DNA of 64,000 bases, taken from the NCBI GenBank assembly GCA_029009095.1, contig JAQXJT010000028.1, positions 1 through 64,000 on the forward strand. The letters are read 5' to 3'. The position numbers and the translations under genes are program-made. The notes beneath the pieces were generated by a model. The model saw only the letters and a program-made list of their open reading frames with translations, did not search any database and had not been told where the DNA came from. This document shows, one piece after another, positions 24,725-33,721 of the stretch. The stretch comes from a bacterium. Lineage in GTDB: Bacteria > Bacillota > Clostridia > Oscillospirales > Oscillospiraceae. The first letter of the stretch is position 1, and the number at the start of each line of letters is the position of its first letter.

Positions 24725-25579
24725 TCAGATCGCGGGGACATAGCGCGCCGCGGCGTCCTCGAACATGGCGAAGAAGCCCTCCTCGTCCAGCGCGTAGCCC
24801 TCGCCCTCCCAGAGGAAGCGCCCGGCGGCCTCGTAACCCAGATCGTGGGCGCTGTCCAGCTGGGCGATGCGCTGCTCATACTCCTCCTGGGAGATGGGCG
24901 TGTCGCCGCTGGTGTAGACCGTGTAGAGCAGGGCCATGGTGTTGGGGTCATAGGCGCTCTGCTGGCATACCAGCGTCTCCAGCGCCAGCGCCTCGCCCCG
25001 GCGGGTGAAGCGGATGCGCTCGCTGTACTGAAGCTCCTCGGAGCCGTTGTAGGATGTGACGGCGAAGTAGAGCGCGCCGCTGCGGTCCTCCATGAGCCGG
25101 AAGGCGGCGAAGTCCACGGTGTTCACATAGAGCGTGGGGTCGAAGTCGGGCCCGCCCAGCAGCGTGCCCACATCCACCGAGGAGGCAGAGACGCACTCCA
25201 CGGCGCCGCCGACGATGTCGAAGAACTGCACGCCCATGGAGCTGGACGCACCCGCGTCAAAGAGCAGCATTTCCGGGGTGCCGTCCAGATCGAGATCGAT
25301 GAAGCCCACGCCGGAGAGGAAGCCGCCGCAGCACTCCACCAGCCGCTCGTAGTTTTCCCGCAGACAGTCCCGGTAGAGTCCCACCCAGGGCGCCTCGGGC
25401 GCGGGCGTGGGTTCCGGGGTGGGTTCGGGGGTCGGCTCCGGGGTGGGCTGGGGCGTGGGAGCCGGGGCGGCGGTGACTTCGGGGGTGGGGGACGGAGTTT
25501 CCGTCCGGCTGCGCTGTCCGCAGCCGCTCAGACTGCCCAGCAGGCAGACGAGCAGAAGAAGAGAGATCAGTTTTTTCAT
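24725..25579 (-). CDS. Lipoprotein with proline-rich spacer and calcium-binding-like loop
   Basis: The 284-residue protein starts with a lipoprotein signal MKKLISLLLLVCLLGSLSGC; lipidation would be at Cys20. A spacer of repeated T-P-x-P units (about residues 28-60) lifts the folded domain from the membrane. The domain contains DLDLDGTPEML, an EF-hand-like D-x-D-x-DG loop common in surface proteins of these bacteria, which may bind calcium. The function of the domain is unknown. It lies downstream of no evident partner on the same strand. Confidence 0.8.
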   Translation of the reverse strand: MKKLISLLLLVCLLGSLSGCGQRSRTETPSPTPEVTAAPAPTPQPTPEPTPEPTPEPTPAPEAPWVGLYRDCLRENYERLVECCGGFLSGVGFIDLDLDGTPEMLLFDAGASSSMGVQFFDIVGGAVECVSASSVDVGTLLGGPDFDPTLYVNTVDFAAFRLMEDRSGALYFAVTSYNGSEELQYSERIRFTRRGEALALETLVCQQSAYDPNTMALLYTVYTSGDTPISQEEYEQRIAQLDSAHDLGYEAAGRFLWEGEGYALDEEGFFAMFEDAAARYVPAI

Positions 25580-25645
25580 AATGCCTGTATTTTACCACGC
25601 TCCGCCCCGGAGGGCAAGAGCATTTCCAAAAAAGCCCCGGCGGGG

Positions 25646-25674
25646 TTGAAAAAGACATAATTACACTGTATAAT
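25646..25674 (+). promoter_or_regulatory. htpG promoter
   Basis: TTGAAA at 25646-25651, a 17-bp spacer and TATAAT at 25669-25674. No CIRCE inverted repeat is seen nearby. Confidence 0.85.
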
Positions 25675-25736
25675 ATAAGGCTGTACCCTGCCGCCGACAG
25701 GGACAATATAACTACGATCTGGAGGCGTTTCCCATC

Positions 25737-27656
25737 ATGGCAAAAAAGCAGTTCAAGGCAGAGTCCCAGCGGCTTCTTGACCTGATGATCAATTCCATCT
25801 ATACCCACCAGGAGATCTTCCTGCGTGAGCTCATATCCAATGCGTCCGACGCCATCGACAAGCTCTGCTTCCGCTCCCTCACCGACGAGGGCGTGGGCAT
25901 GGAGCGGGGCGACTTCTTCATCCGCCTCACGGTGGACAAGGAGCAGCGCACCCTCACCGTCAGCGACAACGGCATCGGCATGACCGCCGGGGAGATGGAG
26001 TCCAACCTGGGCGTCATCGCCCGCTCGGGCACCCGGCAGTTCCGGGAGGACGTGGGCAGCGACAAGACCGCCGAGGCGGATCTGGATGTGATCGGCCAGT
26101 TCGGCGTGGGCTTCTACGCGGCGTTCATGGTGGCCGGGGAGGTGAGCGTGGTCTCCCGGGCCTACGGCGAGAGCGGGGCCAACCGCTGGGAGAGCAGCGG
26201 CGCGGATGGCTATACCATCACCCCCTGCGAGCGGGACGCCGTGGGCACGGATGTGATCCTCCGGCTCAAGGAGGACACCGCCGAGGAGAATTACAGCGTC
26301 TATCTGGAGAGCTGGAAGCTGGAGGAGCTGGTCAGGAAATACTCCGACTATGTCCGCTGGCCCATCCGGGCGATGGTGGAGCGGAGCGTGAAGAAGGACA
26401 CCGGCGAGACCGACGAGAACGGTATCCCCAAAATGACCTATGAGACGGAGCTGGTGGAGGAGACGCTCAACTCCATGGTGCCCATCTGGCAGCGCGGCCG
26501 GCAGGACGCCACCGACGAGGAGTGCGCGGCCTTCTACAAGGAGACCTTCCACGACAGCGAGGATCCCGTGAGCGTCATCCGGGTGAACGCCGAGGGGCTG
26601 GTGAGCTACCGCTGCCTGCTCTTCATCCCCGCCAGGGCCCCCTATGACTTCTACTCCCGGGACTACGCCCCCGGGCTGCGCCTCTATTCCAACGGCGTGA
26701 TGATCATGGACAAGTGCCCCGATCTGCTCCCCGACTGCTTCCGCTTCGTCCGGGGCGTGGTGGACTCCCCCGATCTCAGCCTGAACATCTCCCGGGAGAT
26801 GCTCCAGCACGACCGGCAGCTCCGCGTCATCGCCAACAATCTGGAGAAGAAGATCAAGGGCGAGCTGCAGCGGCTGATGGAGAACGATCGGGACAGGTAC
26901 GAGCGCTTCTTCGAGGCCTTCGGCGCCCAGATCAAGTACGGCATCGTGGGCGACTACGGCATGAAGAAGGACATGCTCCAGGATCTGCTGCTCTACTACT
27001 CCGCGGCGGACGGGAAGATGATCTCCCTGAAGGAGTATGTCTCCGCCATGCCCGAGAGCCAGAAGTATATTTACTACGCCGCCGCCGACACCGTGGAGAA
27101 GGCCGCCCGCCTCCCCCAGACCGAGCAGGTGCGCTCCCACGGCTACGACATCCTCTGCTTCAACTCCGACGCCGACGAGTTCGTTTCCGAGATCCTCCAC
27201 GAGTACGGGGGCAAGGGCTTCCGCAACGTCTGCGCCGCCGATCTGGGGCTGGAGAGCGACGAGGAGAAGGCCGAGAACGAGCGGCTGGCCGGGGAAAACC
27301 AGGAGCTGCTGGACTTTGTCAAGGGCTGCTGCGGGGATCGGGTGGAGAGCGTGAAGCTCTCCCATAAGCTCAAGAGCTTCCCCGCCTGTCTCTCCGCCGA
27401 GGGGGAGATCACGCTGGAGATGGAGCGCTACTTCCGCTCCCTGCCCGGCATGGACAAGAACGCCATGAAGGCCCGGCGGGTGCTGGAGCTGAATTTGGAG
27501 CACCCCGCCGTGCAGGCCATGGACGCGGCGCGCAGGCAGGGCGAGGCCCGGGCCGAGACCATGGCCAGGGTGCTGCTCTGCCAGGCGGAGCTGGCCGCCG
27601 GCTACGTCCCCGAGGACACCGGCGAATACACGGAGCTGGTTTGCAGCCTGTTCTGA
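25737..27656 (+). CDS. htpG: Chaperone protein HtpG (Hsp90)
   Basis: The 639-residue protein is bacterial Hsp90, an ATP-dependent chaperone. N-terminal GHKL motifs are seen as ELISNASDAIDKL, DNGIGMT and GQFGVGFYAAF. The middle domain has LNISREMLQ with the catalytic arginine region, and the length is normal. GGAGG precedes the ATG. A sigma-A-like promoter lies upstream and no heat-shock repressor site is visible. Confidence 0.96.
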   Translation: MAKKQFKAESQRLLDLMINSIYTHQEIFLRELISNASDAIDKLCFRSLTDEGVGMERGDFFIRLTVDKEQRTLTVSDNGIGMTAGEMESNLGVIARSGTRQFREDVGSDKTAEADLDVIGQFGVGFYAAFMVAGEVSVVSRAYGESGANRWESSGADGYTITPCERDAVGTDVILRLKEDTAEENYSVYLESWKLEELVRKYSDYVRWPIRAMVERSVKKDTGETDENGIPKMTYETELVEETLNSMVPIWQRGRQDATDEECAAFYKETFHDSEDPVSVIRVNAEGLVSYRCLLFIPARAPYDFYSRDYAPGLRLYSNGVMIMDKCPDLLPDCFRFVRGVVDSPDLSLNISREMLQHDRQLRVIANNLEKKIKGELQRLMENDRDRYERFFEAFGAQIKYGIVGDYGMKKDMLQDLLLYYSAADGKMISLKEYVSAMPESQKYIYYAAADTVEKAARLPQTEQVRSHGYDILCFNSDADEFVSEILHEYGGKGFRNVCAADLGLESDEEKAENERLAGENQELLDFVKGCCGDRVESVKLSHKLKSFPACLSAEGEITLEMERYFRSLPGMDKNAMKARRVLELNLEHPAVQAMDAARRQGEARAETMARVLLCQAELAAGYVPEDTGEYTELVCSLF

Positions 27657-27699
27657 GGGCTGCGGAAGAAACCCAAAATTCTGACCACGGGAGGGCCTT

Positions 27700-28977
27700 A
27701 TGCCCCTGAATCAAGAGGAAAAACGCCTCGGCGTATATATCCACATCCCCTTCTGCGCGTCCCGCTGCGGCTACTGCGACTTCTGCTCGCTGGCCAACCA
27801 GGACAAGCTCATGCCCCACTACCAGGACGCGCTGCTCATCCAGATGCGGGAGGTCTTTCCCCAGCTGCGGGAGTACTATCTCGACAGCGTGTTCTTCGGC
27901 GGCGGCACCCCCAGCTATTACGGGGCCGAGCGGCTGGCGGAGCTGCTGCAGGAGGTCAAGCGTACCGGGCGGCTGCTCAAGAGCAGCGAGATCACCGTGG
28001 AGTGCAATCCCGACAGCATCAAGCGCAAGGGACTGAGACTGCTCCGGCGGGAGGGCGTGAACCGCATCTCCATCGGCGCCCAGAGCGCCAACGACGAGAT
28101 CTTACGCCTGATCGGCCGCCGCCACACCTGGCGGCAGGTGGAGATGGCGGTGAAGCGGGCGAAAAAGGCGGGCTTTCGGAACATCAGCCTCGATCTGATC
28201 TATGGCCTGCCCAGCCAGAGCAAGGACGACTGGGCGCGGACGCTGGCCAAGGCCGTGGCCCTCAAGCCCACCCACATCTCCTGCTATGGGCTGCGTCTGG
28301 AGGAGGGCACGCCCATGTACCGGACGTACATGGACTCGCCTTTGCTGCCCTCGGACGACGAGCAGGCGGATATGTACCTCTACGCCGTGGACTTTCTGGA
28401 GCGCCGGGGCTACCGGCAGTATGAGATCTCCAACTTTGCCCGCCCCGGATTCGAGAGCCGCCACAACCTCAAGTACTGGCGGGTGCAGGAGTATGTGGGC
28501 TTCGGCGCCGCCGCCCACTCCTATGTGGCGGGGCTGCGCTATTCCTGCCTCTCCAACGTCCGGGGGTATATTTCCGGGGTTTTGGGGGAGAAGAATATCG
28601 TGGAGGAACAGGAACCCATCTCCCAGCTGGATCAGGCCGCGGAGTACATCATGCTGGGGATGCGCACCGCCTACGGCATCTGCCGGGAGGACTATACCCG
28701 GGTCTACCGCAGCAGCTTCGAGCCGCTGGAGCAGATTTTGGAGGCCTTCGCCGCCAACGGCTGGGCCGTCAAGGTGCCCAACAGGCGGGGCAACCGGGAC
28801 CGGGACCGCTGGCGCTTCACCCCCAGCGGATTTCTGGTGAGCAACGTGCTCATCGGGATGCTGCTGGAAGCCCAGACCAGGGAGAAATTCAGCGCCAACC
28901 CGTGGATCCGGGAGGCGTTTGAGCGGGTGGGGGAGAAGCTGCCCCTGCCGGAGGCTTCCGAACCGTACATGAACTGA
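27700..28977 (+). CDS. hemW: Radical SAM heme chaperone HemW
   Basis: The 425-residue protein has the cluster motif with Cys19, Cys23, Cys26 and Cys29 (CASRCGYCDFC), GGGTPS for SAM binding and GAQS/LIYGLPSQ further on. This pattern and the domain after it fit HemW rather than the coproporphyrinogen dehydrogenase HemN. HemW binds heme and helps insert it into respiratory proteins. It follows htpG by 43 bp. Confidence 0.9.
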   Translation: MPLNQEEKRLGVYIHIPFCASRCGYCDFCSLANQDKLMPHYQDALLIQMREVFPQLREYYLDSVFFGGGTPSYYGAERLAELLQEVKRTGRLLKSSEITVECNPDSIKRKGLRLLRREGVNRISIGAQSANDEILRLIGRRHTWRQVEMAVKRAKKAGFRNISLDLIYGLPSQSKDDWARTLAKAVALKPTHISCYGLRLEEGTPMYRTYMDSPLLPSDDEQADMYLYAVDFLERRGYRQYEISNFARPGFESRHNLKYWRVQEYVGFGAAAHSYVAGLRYSCLSNVRGYISGVLGEKNIVEEQEPISQLDQAAEYIMLGMRTAYGICREDYTRVYRSSFEPLEQILEAFAANGWAVKVPNRRGNRDRDRWRFTPSGFLVSNVLIGMLLEAQTREKFSANPWIREAFERVGEKLPLPEASEPYMN

Positions 28978-29004
28978 GACCTGCCCGAAAGGGCGGGGAA
29001 CGGC

Positions 29005-30792
29005 GTGAGCTTTCCCGCGGCGCCATGGGCGCGCCGGCGGGACGGGAGAAAGGCGGATACGACCATAGAGAAACAGAACAACGACCGCGCCCCCCGGCGG
29101 AGCGCGGCGCCGCGCCCGGAGGGGAGCGGCTTCGGCGCGCCGCTGAGCGAGGAGGAGCTGCGTCAGGCCCGCCGCGCCCAGGGGGCAAAAGGGCCCGCCC
29201 GGGGCGGAAACGGCGGAAAGCGCCGGAAAAGACGGAGAAAAAGCCGGGCCAGGGGCCTTTTGGTCACGCTGCTGGTGCTGCTGCTTTTGTTCGGCGCGGC
29301 GGCGGGCGGCGTGCTGGCGGCGGGCGTGATGGTGCGCGATCTGGACACGGTGTACCCCGGCGTCAGCGTGGGGGGCGTGGACATGAGCAACCGCACCCTC
29401 CCGGAGGCCGAGCAGGTGCTCTCGGACATGGAGAACGCCTATTATAAAGACTACGCCCTGACCGTGAAGCTCCCCCAGGACTTTTCCCTGACCATCACCG
29501 CCGCCGACGCGGGGCTGGAACTCAGCTCCCGGGCCGCGGCGGAGGCCGCCTATGCCTACGGGCGGGACGGAAATCTGCTGGAAAACCTCCTGGCCTATGT
29601 TCAGGGCCGCTGGATGGACAAAAAGGTGGAGCTCCCCGCCGCCTCCAGCCGCAGCATCGACGAGGAGAACATCCGCGCCATGGTGCACGCCGTGGCCGGG
29701 GAGGTCAATGACGCGCTGCTCAAAAGCGAGATGCGCATGGGCAAATACAGCGTCAACATCGTCAAGGGCGCCCACGCCCTCTATATCGACGAGGACGCCA
29801 TCTGCGCGGCGGTGCGGGACGCGGTGCTCCAGGCAGACCCCACCCCCATCGTCTACCGGGTGGACATGAAGACCGACAACGAGATGGATCTGGACGCCCT
29901 CCACCGGGAACTGACCACCACGGCGGTCTCCTCCGTCTACGACCCGGAGCTGGGCGGGGGCACCCCCTCCCAGGTGGGCGTCACCTTTGACCTGGACAAC
30001 GCCAGGAAGGTCTGGGAGGCCGCCGGGTACGGCGAGACCGTGGCCATCCCGCTGATCATCACGGAGCCGGAGCAGACCGCCGAGGAGCTGAACAATATGC
30101 TCTTCCGGGATCTGCTGGGAGAAAAGACCACCTCCCTGGTGGGCAGCAGCAGCGCGCGCATCGCCAATGTGGAGCTGGCCTGCGAGAAGATCGGGGCCGT
30201 GGTGCTCCAGCCGGGGGAGAAGTTTGACTATAACGAGTGTCTCGGCGAGAGGACGGAGGCCAACGGCTGGTTCCCCGCCGCCGCCTACGCCGACGGCGAG
30301 GTGCGGGACGAGTACGGCGGCGGCATCTGCCAGGTGTCCTCCACGCTCTTCGTGGCCACGCTGCTGGCGGATCTGGATGTGAACAGCCGAACCTGCCACT
30401 ACTTCCCCGTGGGCTATCTCACCGCGGGCATGGACGCCACGGTGAGCTGGGGCGGGCCGGAGTACCGCTTCACCAACAGCCGGGACTATCCCGTGCGGAT
30501 CAAGGCCTTCGTCAGCGAGGACAAGCGCACCGTCACCGTGCAGATCTGGGGCACCAACGTGGATGGGAGCTATGTGAAGATCAACTACTCCGGCGCCATG
30601 GACGTTTACGGGGACGACACCATCGTGGACTCCGCCGGCAACCCCGTGGCCACCGGCTGCCGGGCCACCATCTGGTGCCATGTGCTTGCCCCCGACGGCA
30701 CCATCCTCAAGGGGGAGAAGGGGGACTACCACTGGTTCCTCAGCGAGTACCACTACCACACCGAGGACATTCAGGCCCGGGCGGCGGGGTGA
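29005..30792 (+). CDS. VanW family cell-surface protein
   Basis: The 595-residue protein has a long charged cytoplasmic N terminus (residues 1-80, with a polybasic RRKRRRKSRAR patch), one membrane anchor (about 84-108), a peptidoglycan-binding-like region and a VanW domain with DEYGGGICQVSSTLF near residue 435. VanW proteins are linked to vancomycin-resistance clusters and cell-wall function, but their activity is unknown. No other van genes are present, so resistance should not be inferred. The GTG start is tentative; the Shine-Dalgarno is poor. Confidence 0.82.
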   Translation: MSFPAAPWARRRDGRKADTTIEKQNNDRAPRRSAAPRPEGSGFGAPLSEEELRQARRAQGAKGPARGGNGGKRRKRRRKSRARGLLVTLLVLLLLFGAAAGGVLAAGVMVRDLDTVYPGVSVGGVDMSNRTLPEAEQVLSDMENAYYKDYALTVKLPQDFSLTITAADAGLELSSRAAAEAAYAYGRDGNLLENLLAYVQGRWMDKKVELPAASSRSIDEENIRAMVHAVAGEVNDALLKSEMRMGKYSVNIVKGAHALYIDEDAICAAVRDAVLQADPTPIVYRVDMKTDNEMDLDALHRELTTTAVSSVYDPELGGGTPSQVGVTFDLDNARKVWEAAGYGETVAIPLIITEPEQTAEELNNMLFRDLLGEKTTSLVGSSSARIANVELACEKIGAVVLQPGEKFDYNECLGERTEANGWFPAAAYADGEVRDEYGGGICQVSSTLFVATLLADLDVNSRTCHYFPVGYLTAGMDATVSWGGPEYRFTNSRDYPVRIKAFVSEDKRTVTVQIWGTNVDGSYVKINYSGAMDVYGDDTIVDSAGNPVATGCRATIWCHVLAPDGTILKGEKGDYHWFLSEYHYHTEDIQARAAG

Positions 30793-30875
30793 AAAGCGCG
30801 CTCCCGCCCCTCCCGGGCGGGCATACCCAAAGAAAACCATGTACATAGAGGATCAAAGGAAAAGGAGAGAACGGT

Positions 30876-32837
30876 ATGGAAAAGGAAAAGTTCTATATCA
30901 CCACACCCATCTACTATCCCTCGGACAAGCTGCACATCGGCCACGCCTACTGCACCGTGGCCACCGACGCCATCGCCCGCTATAAGCGTCTCTGCGGTTA
31001 CGACGTCATGTTCCTGACCGGCACCGACGAGCACGGCCAGAAGATCGAGGACAAGGCGAAGGCTGCCGGGAAGACCCCCAAGCAGTTCGTGGACGACATC
31101 GTGGCCGGAGAGCGGGGCATCCTCGATCTGTGGAAGCTCATGAACATCTCCAACGACCGCTTTATCCGCACCACCGACGACTACCATGTGGAGAGCATCC
31201 AGCGGATCTTCCGCAAAATGTACGACAACGGGGATATCTACAAGGGAAAATATTCCGGCATGTACTGTACTCCCTGCGAGAGCTTCTGGACCGAGAGCCA
31301 GCTGGTGGACGGCAAGTGCCCCGACTGCGGGCGGGAGGTCAAATACGCCGAGGAGGAGGCCTATTTCTTCCGCCTCTCCAAGTACGCCTCCCGGGTCCGG
31401 GAGCTGCTGCTGGGCGGGGACTTCCTGGAACCGGCCAGCCGCGTCAACGAGATGATCCACAACTTCATCGACTGCGAGGGCGGCTTGCAGGATCTCTGCG
31501 TCAGCCGCACCACCTTCACCTGGGGCGTGCCCGTGGATTTTGACGAGGGGCATGTGGTCTATGTCTGGGTGGACGCCCTCTCCAACTACATCAGCGCCCT
31601 GGGCTACGGGAACGAGAGGTACAGCGACTTTGAGAAGTACTGGCCCGCGGACGTGCACATCGTGGGCAAGGAGATCGTGCGCTTCCACTCCATCATCTGG
31701 CCCGCCATGCTCATGAGCCTGGGCCTGCCCCTGCCCAAAAAGGTCTACGGCCACGGCTGGCTGGTCATCGACGGGGGCAAGATCTCCAAGAGCAAGGAGA
31801 ACAGGAGCGTCAACATCATCGACCCCTACATCCTCTCCGAGCGCTACGGGGTGGACGCGCTGCGCTTCTTCCTGCTGCGCACCTTCCCCTTCGGCTCCGA
31901 CGGCAACTTCTCCAACGAGCTGCTCATCTCCTGCATCAACACCGACCTGGCCAACGACTTGGGCAACCTCCTCTCCCGCACCACCGCCATGGTGGGCAAG
32001 TACTTCGGCGGCAAGCTGCCCGCCGGGCAGGAGAGCGGCCCGGAGGACGGGGAGCTGATCGCCATGGCGGAGGGCCTGCGGGAGCGCTATGCCGCGCAGA
32101 TGGACAAATTCCAGCTCCAGAACGGTCTGGCCGAGGTGTTCAGGCTCATCTCCCGGGCCAACAAGTATATCGATGAGACCGCCCCCTGGGTGCTGGCCAG
32201 GAGCGAGGAGAGCAGGCCCCGTCTGGCCCGGGTGCTCTACAATCTGCTGGAGGTCCTCCGTCTGGCCGGCACGCTGCTGACCCCCTTCATGCCCGGGAGC
32301 ATGGACAAGCTCTTCGCCCAGATCGGCGCGGACGAGACCATGACCGGCTGGGAGAACGCGGCGCGCTGGGGCGTGCTGCCCTGCGACGCGGCCGTCAGCA
32401 AGGGCGAGAACCTCTTCCCCCGCATCGATGTGCAGAAGGAGCTGGAGGCTCTGGCTGCCCTCAGCGCCCCGGCGAAGGAGCCGGTGGAGCCGCTGAAGGA
32501 GGCCGTGCCCTTCGACGACTTCGCCCGCTGCGATCTCCGGGCGGTGAAGGTGCTCCGCTGCGAGAATGTGAAGAAGAGCGAGAAGCTCCTGCGCTTCACG
32601 CTGGACGACGGCACCGGAACCGAGCGGCAGATCCTCTCGGGCATCGCCAGGTTCTATAAGCCCGAGGAGTTGGTGGGCAAGACCCTGGCCGCCATCGTCA
32701 ACCTGCCCCCCCGGAAGATGATGGGGCTGGACTCCTGCGGTATGCTCATCTCCGCGGTTCACAAGGAGGCGGGCGAGGAGAAGGTGCAGCTGCTGATGCT
32801 GGACGACGCCATCCCCGCCGGGAGCGTGCTCTGCTGA
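30876..32837 (+). CDS. metG: Methionyl-tRNA synthetase
   Basis: The 653-residue class I synthetase has LHIGHAY at residue 17, a zinc knuckle with CTPC and CPDC, and the second signature KISKSKEN. A C-terminal EMAP/Trbp111-type tRNA-binding domain begins after about residue 550 (FDDFARCDLRAVKV). This is the long, dimerising form of the enzyme. The Shine-Dalgarno is AAAAGGAGAG. No T-box leader is visible. Confidence 0.96.
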   Translation: MEKEKFYITTPIYYPSDKLHIGHAYCTVATDAIARYKRLCGYDVMFLTGTDEHGQKIEDKAKAAGKTPKQFVDDIVAGERGILDLWKLMNISNDRFIRTTDDYHVESIQRIFRKMYDNGDIYKGKYSGMYCTPCESFWTESQLVDGKCPDCGREVKYAEEEAYFFRLSKYASRVRELLLGGDFLEPASRVNEMIHNFIDCEGGLQDLCVSRTTFTWGVPVDFDEGHVVYVWVDALSNYISALGYGNERYSDFEKYWPADVHIVGKEIVRFHSIIWPAMLMSLGLPLPKKVYGHGWLVIDGGKISKSKENRSVNIIDPYILSERYGVDALRFFLLRTFPFGSDGNFSNELLISCINTDLANDLGNLLSRTTAMVGKYFGGKLPAGQESGPEDGELIAMAEGLRERYAAQMDKFQLQNGLAEVFRLISRANKYIDETAPWVLARSEESRPRLARVLYNLLEVLRLAGTLLTPFMPGSMDKLFAQIGADETMTGWENAARWGVLPCDAAVSKGENLFPRIDVQKELEALAALSAPAKEPVEPLKEAVPFDDFARCDLRAVKVLRCENVKKSEKLLRFTLDDGTGTERQILSGIARFYKPEELVGKTLAAIVNLPPRKMMGLDSCGMLISAVHKEAGEEKVQLLMLDDAIPAGSVLC

Positions 32838-32872
32838 GGAAGAACGCTCCGTCCCCTGCGGACGGAGATACA

Positions 32873-32912
32873 AAAAGAGGAGGACAAAGCCTTTGCTTTG
32901 TCCTCCTCTTTT
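32873..32912. terminator. Bidirectional terminator after metG
   Basis: A 17-bp perfect stem AAAAGAGGAGGACAAAG / CTTTGTCCTCCTCTTTT with loop CCTTTG sits between convergent genes and has A/T-runs at both ends. Confidence 0.92.
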
Positions 32913-32925
32913 CCTCCGGGGCGGA

Positions 32926-33633
32926 TCACTCATAGAGCTTGGGGTACATCCACTTTCTGTCGTGGCGGATGGCCAGACTGCCGATGACGGTGGCTGTCAG
33001 GGCGCCGGCGGCGTCGATCATAATGTCCTTCATGGTGTCGGCCAGCGCCGCGTGTCCCACCAGCAGCACGCCGTCCACCGTCATGAATTTCTGCATATTG
33101 AGTCCCAGCAGCCCGTCAAAGACGTACTCGTAGATCTCCCAGATGGCGCCGATGGACAGGGAGAAGCAGAAAGCGAAAACCGCCGAGAACAGAGGGGAGA
33201 GCTTCATCACCACATGCTCGTCCCGGACGAGGATCGTGACCGCCATGTAGCCGAAAAAGCCCAGCATCAGACTGGAAAAGGCGTGGAGGATGGAGTCCCA
33301 GCAGGGGATGATATAGTAGAAGCTTCGTACCTCGCCGAGAAAGATGGCGCAATAGAGGAAGATGATATACATCCCGTAGAGGGCCATGGGCAGCTCGAAG
33401 CGGAACTGCCGGGCCAGGATCTGCGGCAGGTTGATCACGGCGAGACCCAGCAGGCACTGAATGATCATCAGCACATAGTCCGCGTCGGAGTGGTACCCGG
33501 CGGCGTTTTCGGGCACACGGCCGTACACCATGCGCAGCACCAGAAAGATGATGGGCACGATGAAGCTGAGGGTGACCGCGTAATAGAGGAGGAGACTGAA
33601 CCGCTTTTTCCGGTCGTAAGATTTTTTCGGCAT
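32926..33633 (-). CDS. YjdF/DUF2238-like integral membrane protein
   Basis: The 235-residue protein has six or more hydrophobic segments after a basic start (MPKKSYDRKKRF). Polar residues inside the membrane form the pattern D-x3-H (WDSILHAFSS), GAIWEIYEY and DTMKDIMIDAAGA, as in the YjdF/DUF2238 family, whose function is unknown. Start at ATG 33633; the ribosome binding site is weak. It follows pncB on the minus strand and may share its transcript. Confidence 0.7.
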   Translation of the reverse strand: MPKKSYDRKKRFSLLLYYAVTLSFIVPIIFLVLRMVYGRVPENAAGYHSDADYVLMIIQCLLGLAVINLPQILARQFRFELPMALYGMYIIFLYCAIFLGEVRSFYYIIPCWDSILHAFSSLMLGFFGYMAVTILVRDEHVVMKLSPLFSAVFAFCFSLSIGAIWEIYEYVFDGLLGLNMQKFMTVDGVLLVGHAALADTMKDIMIDAAGALTATVIGSLAIRHDRKWMYPKLYE

Positions 33634-33721
33634 GGGACAAAAACCCTCTTTCTTTGTGTTTTGGGGCGAAAATCGGAAAGCAAAGAGCCGCCCGGCAGAG
33701 GACGGCTCTGTTCGCGGCGCG

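Noticed and set aside
25390..25500. Tandem repeats that could suggest a CRISPR or DNA repeat array
   Set aside because: They are in-frame codons for the Thr-Pro-x-Pro spacer of a lipoprotein and vary in sequence.
25646..25736. HrcA/CIRCE control of htpG
   Set aside because: No TTAGCACTC-N9-GAGTGCTAA type repeat is present.
29005..30792. Vancomycin resistance determinant
   Set aside because: VanW proteins occur widely without resistance, and vanA/B, vanH, vanX and vanRS are absent.
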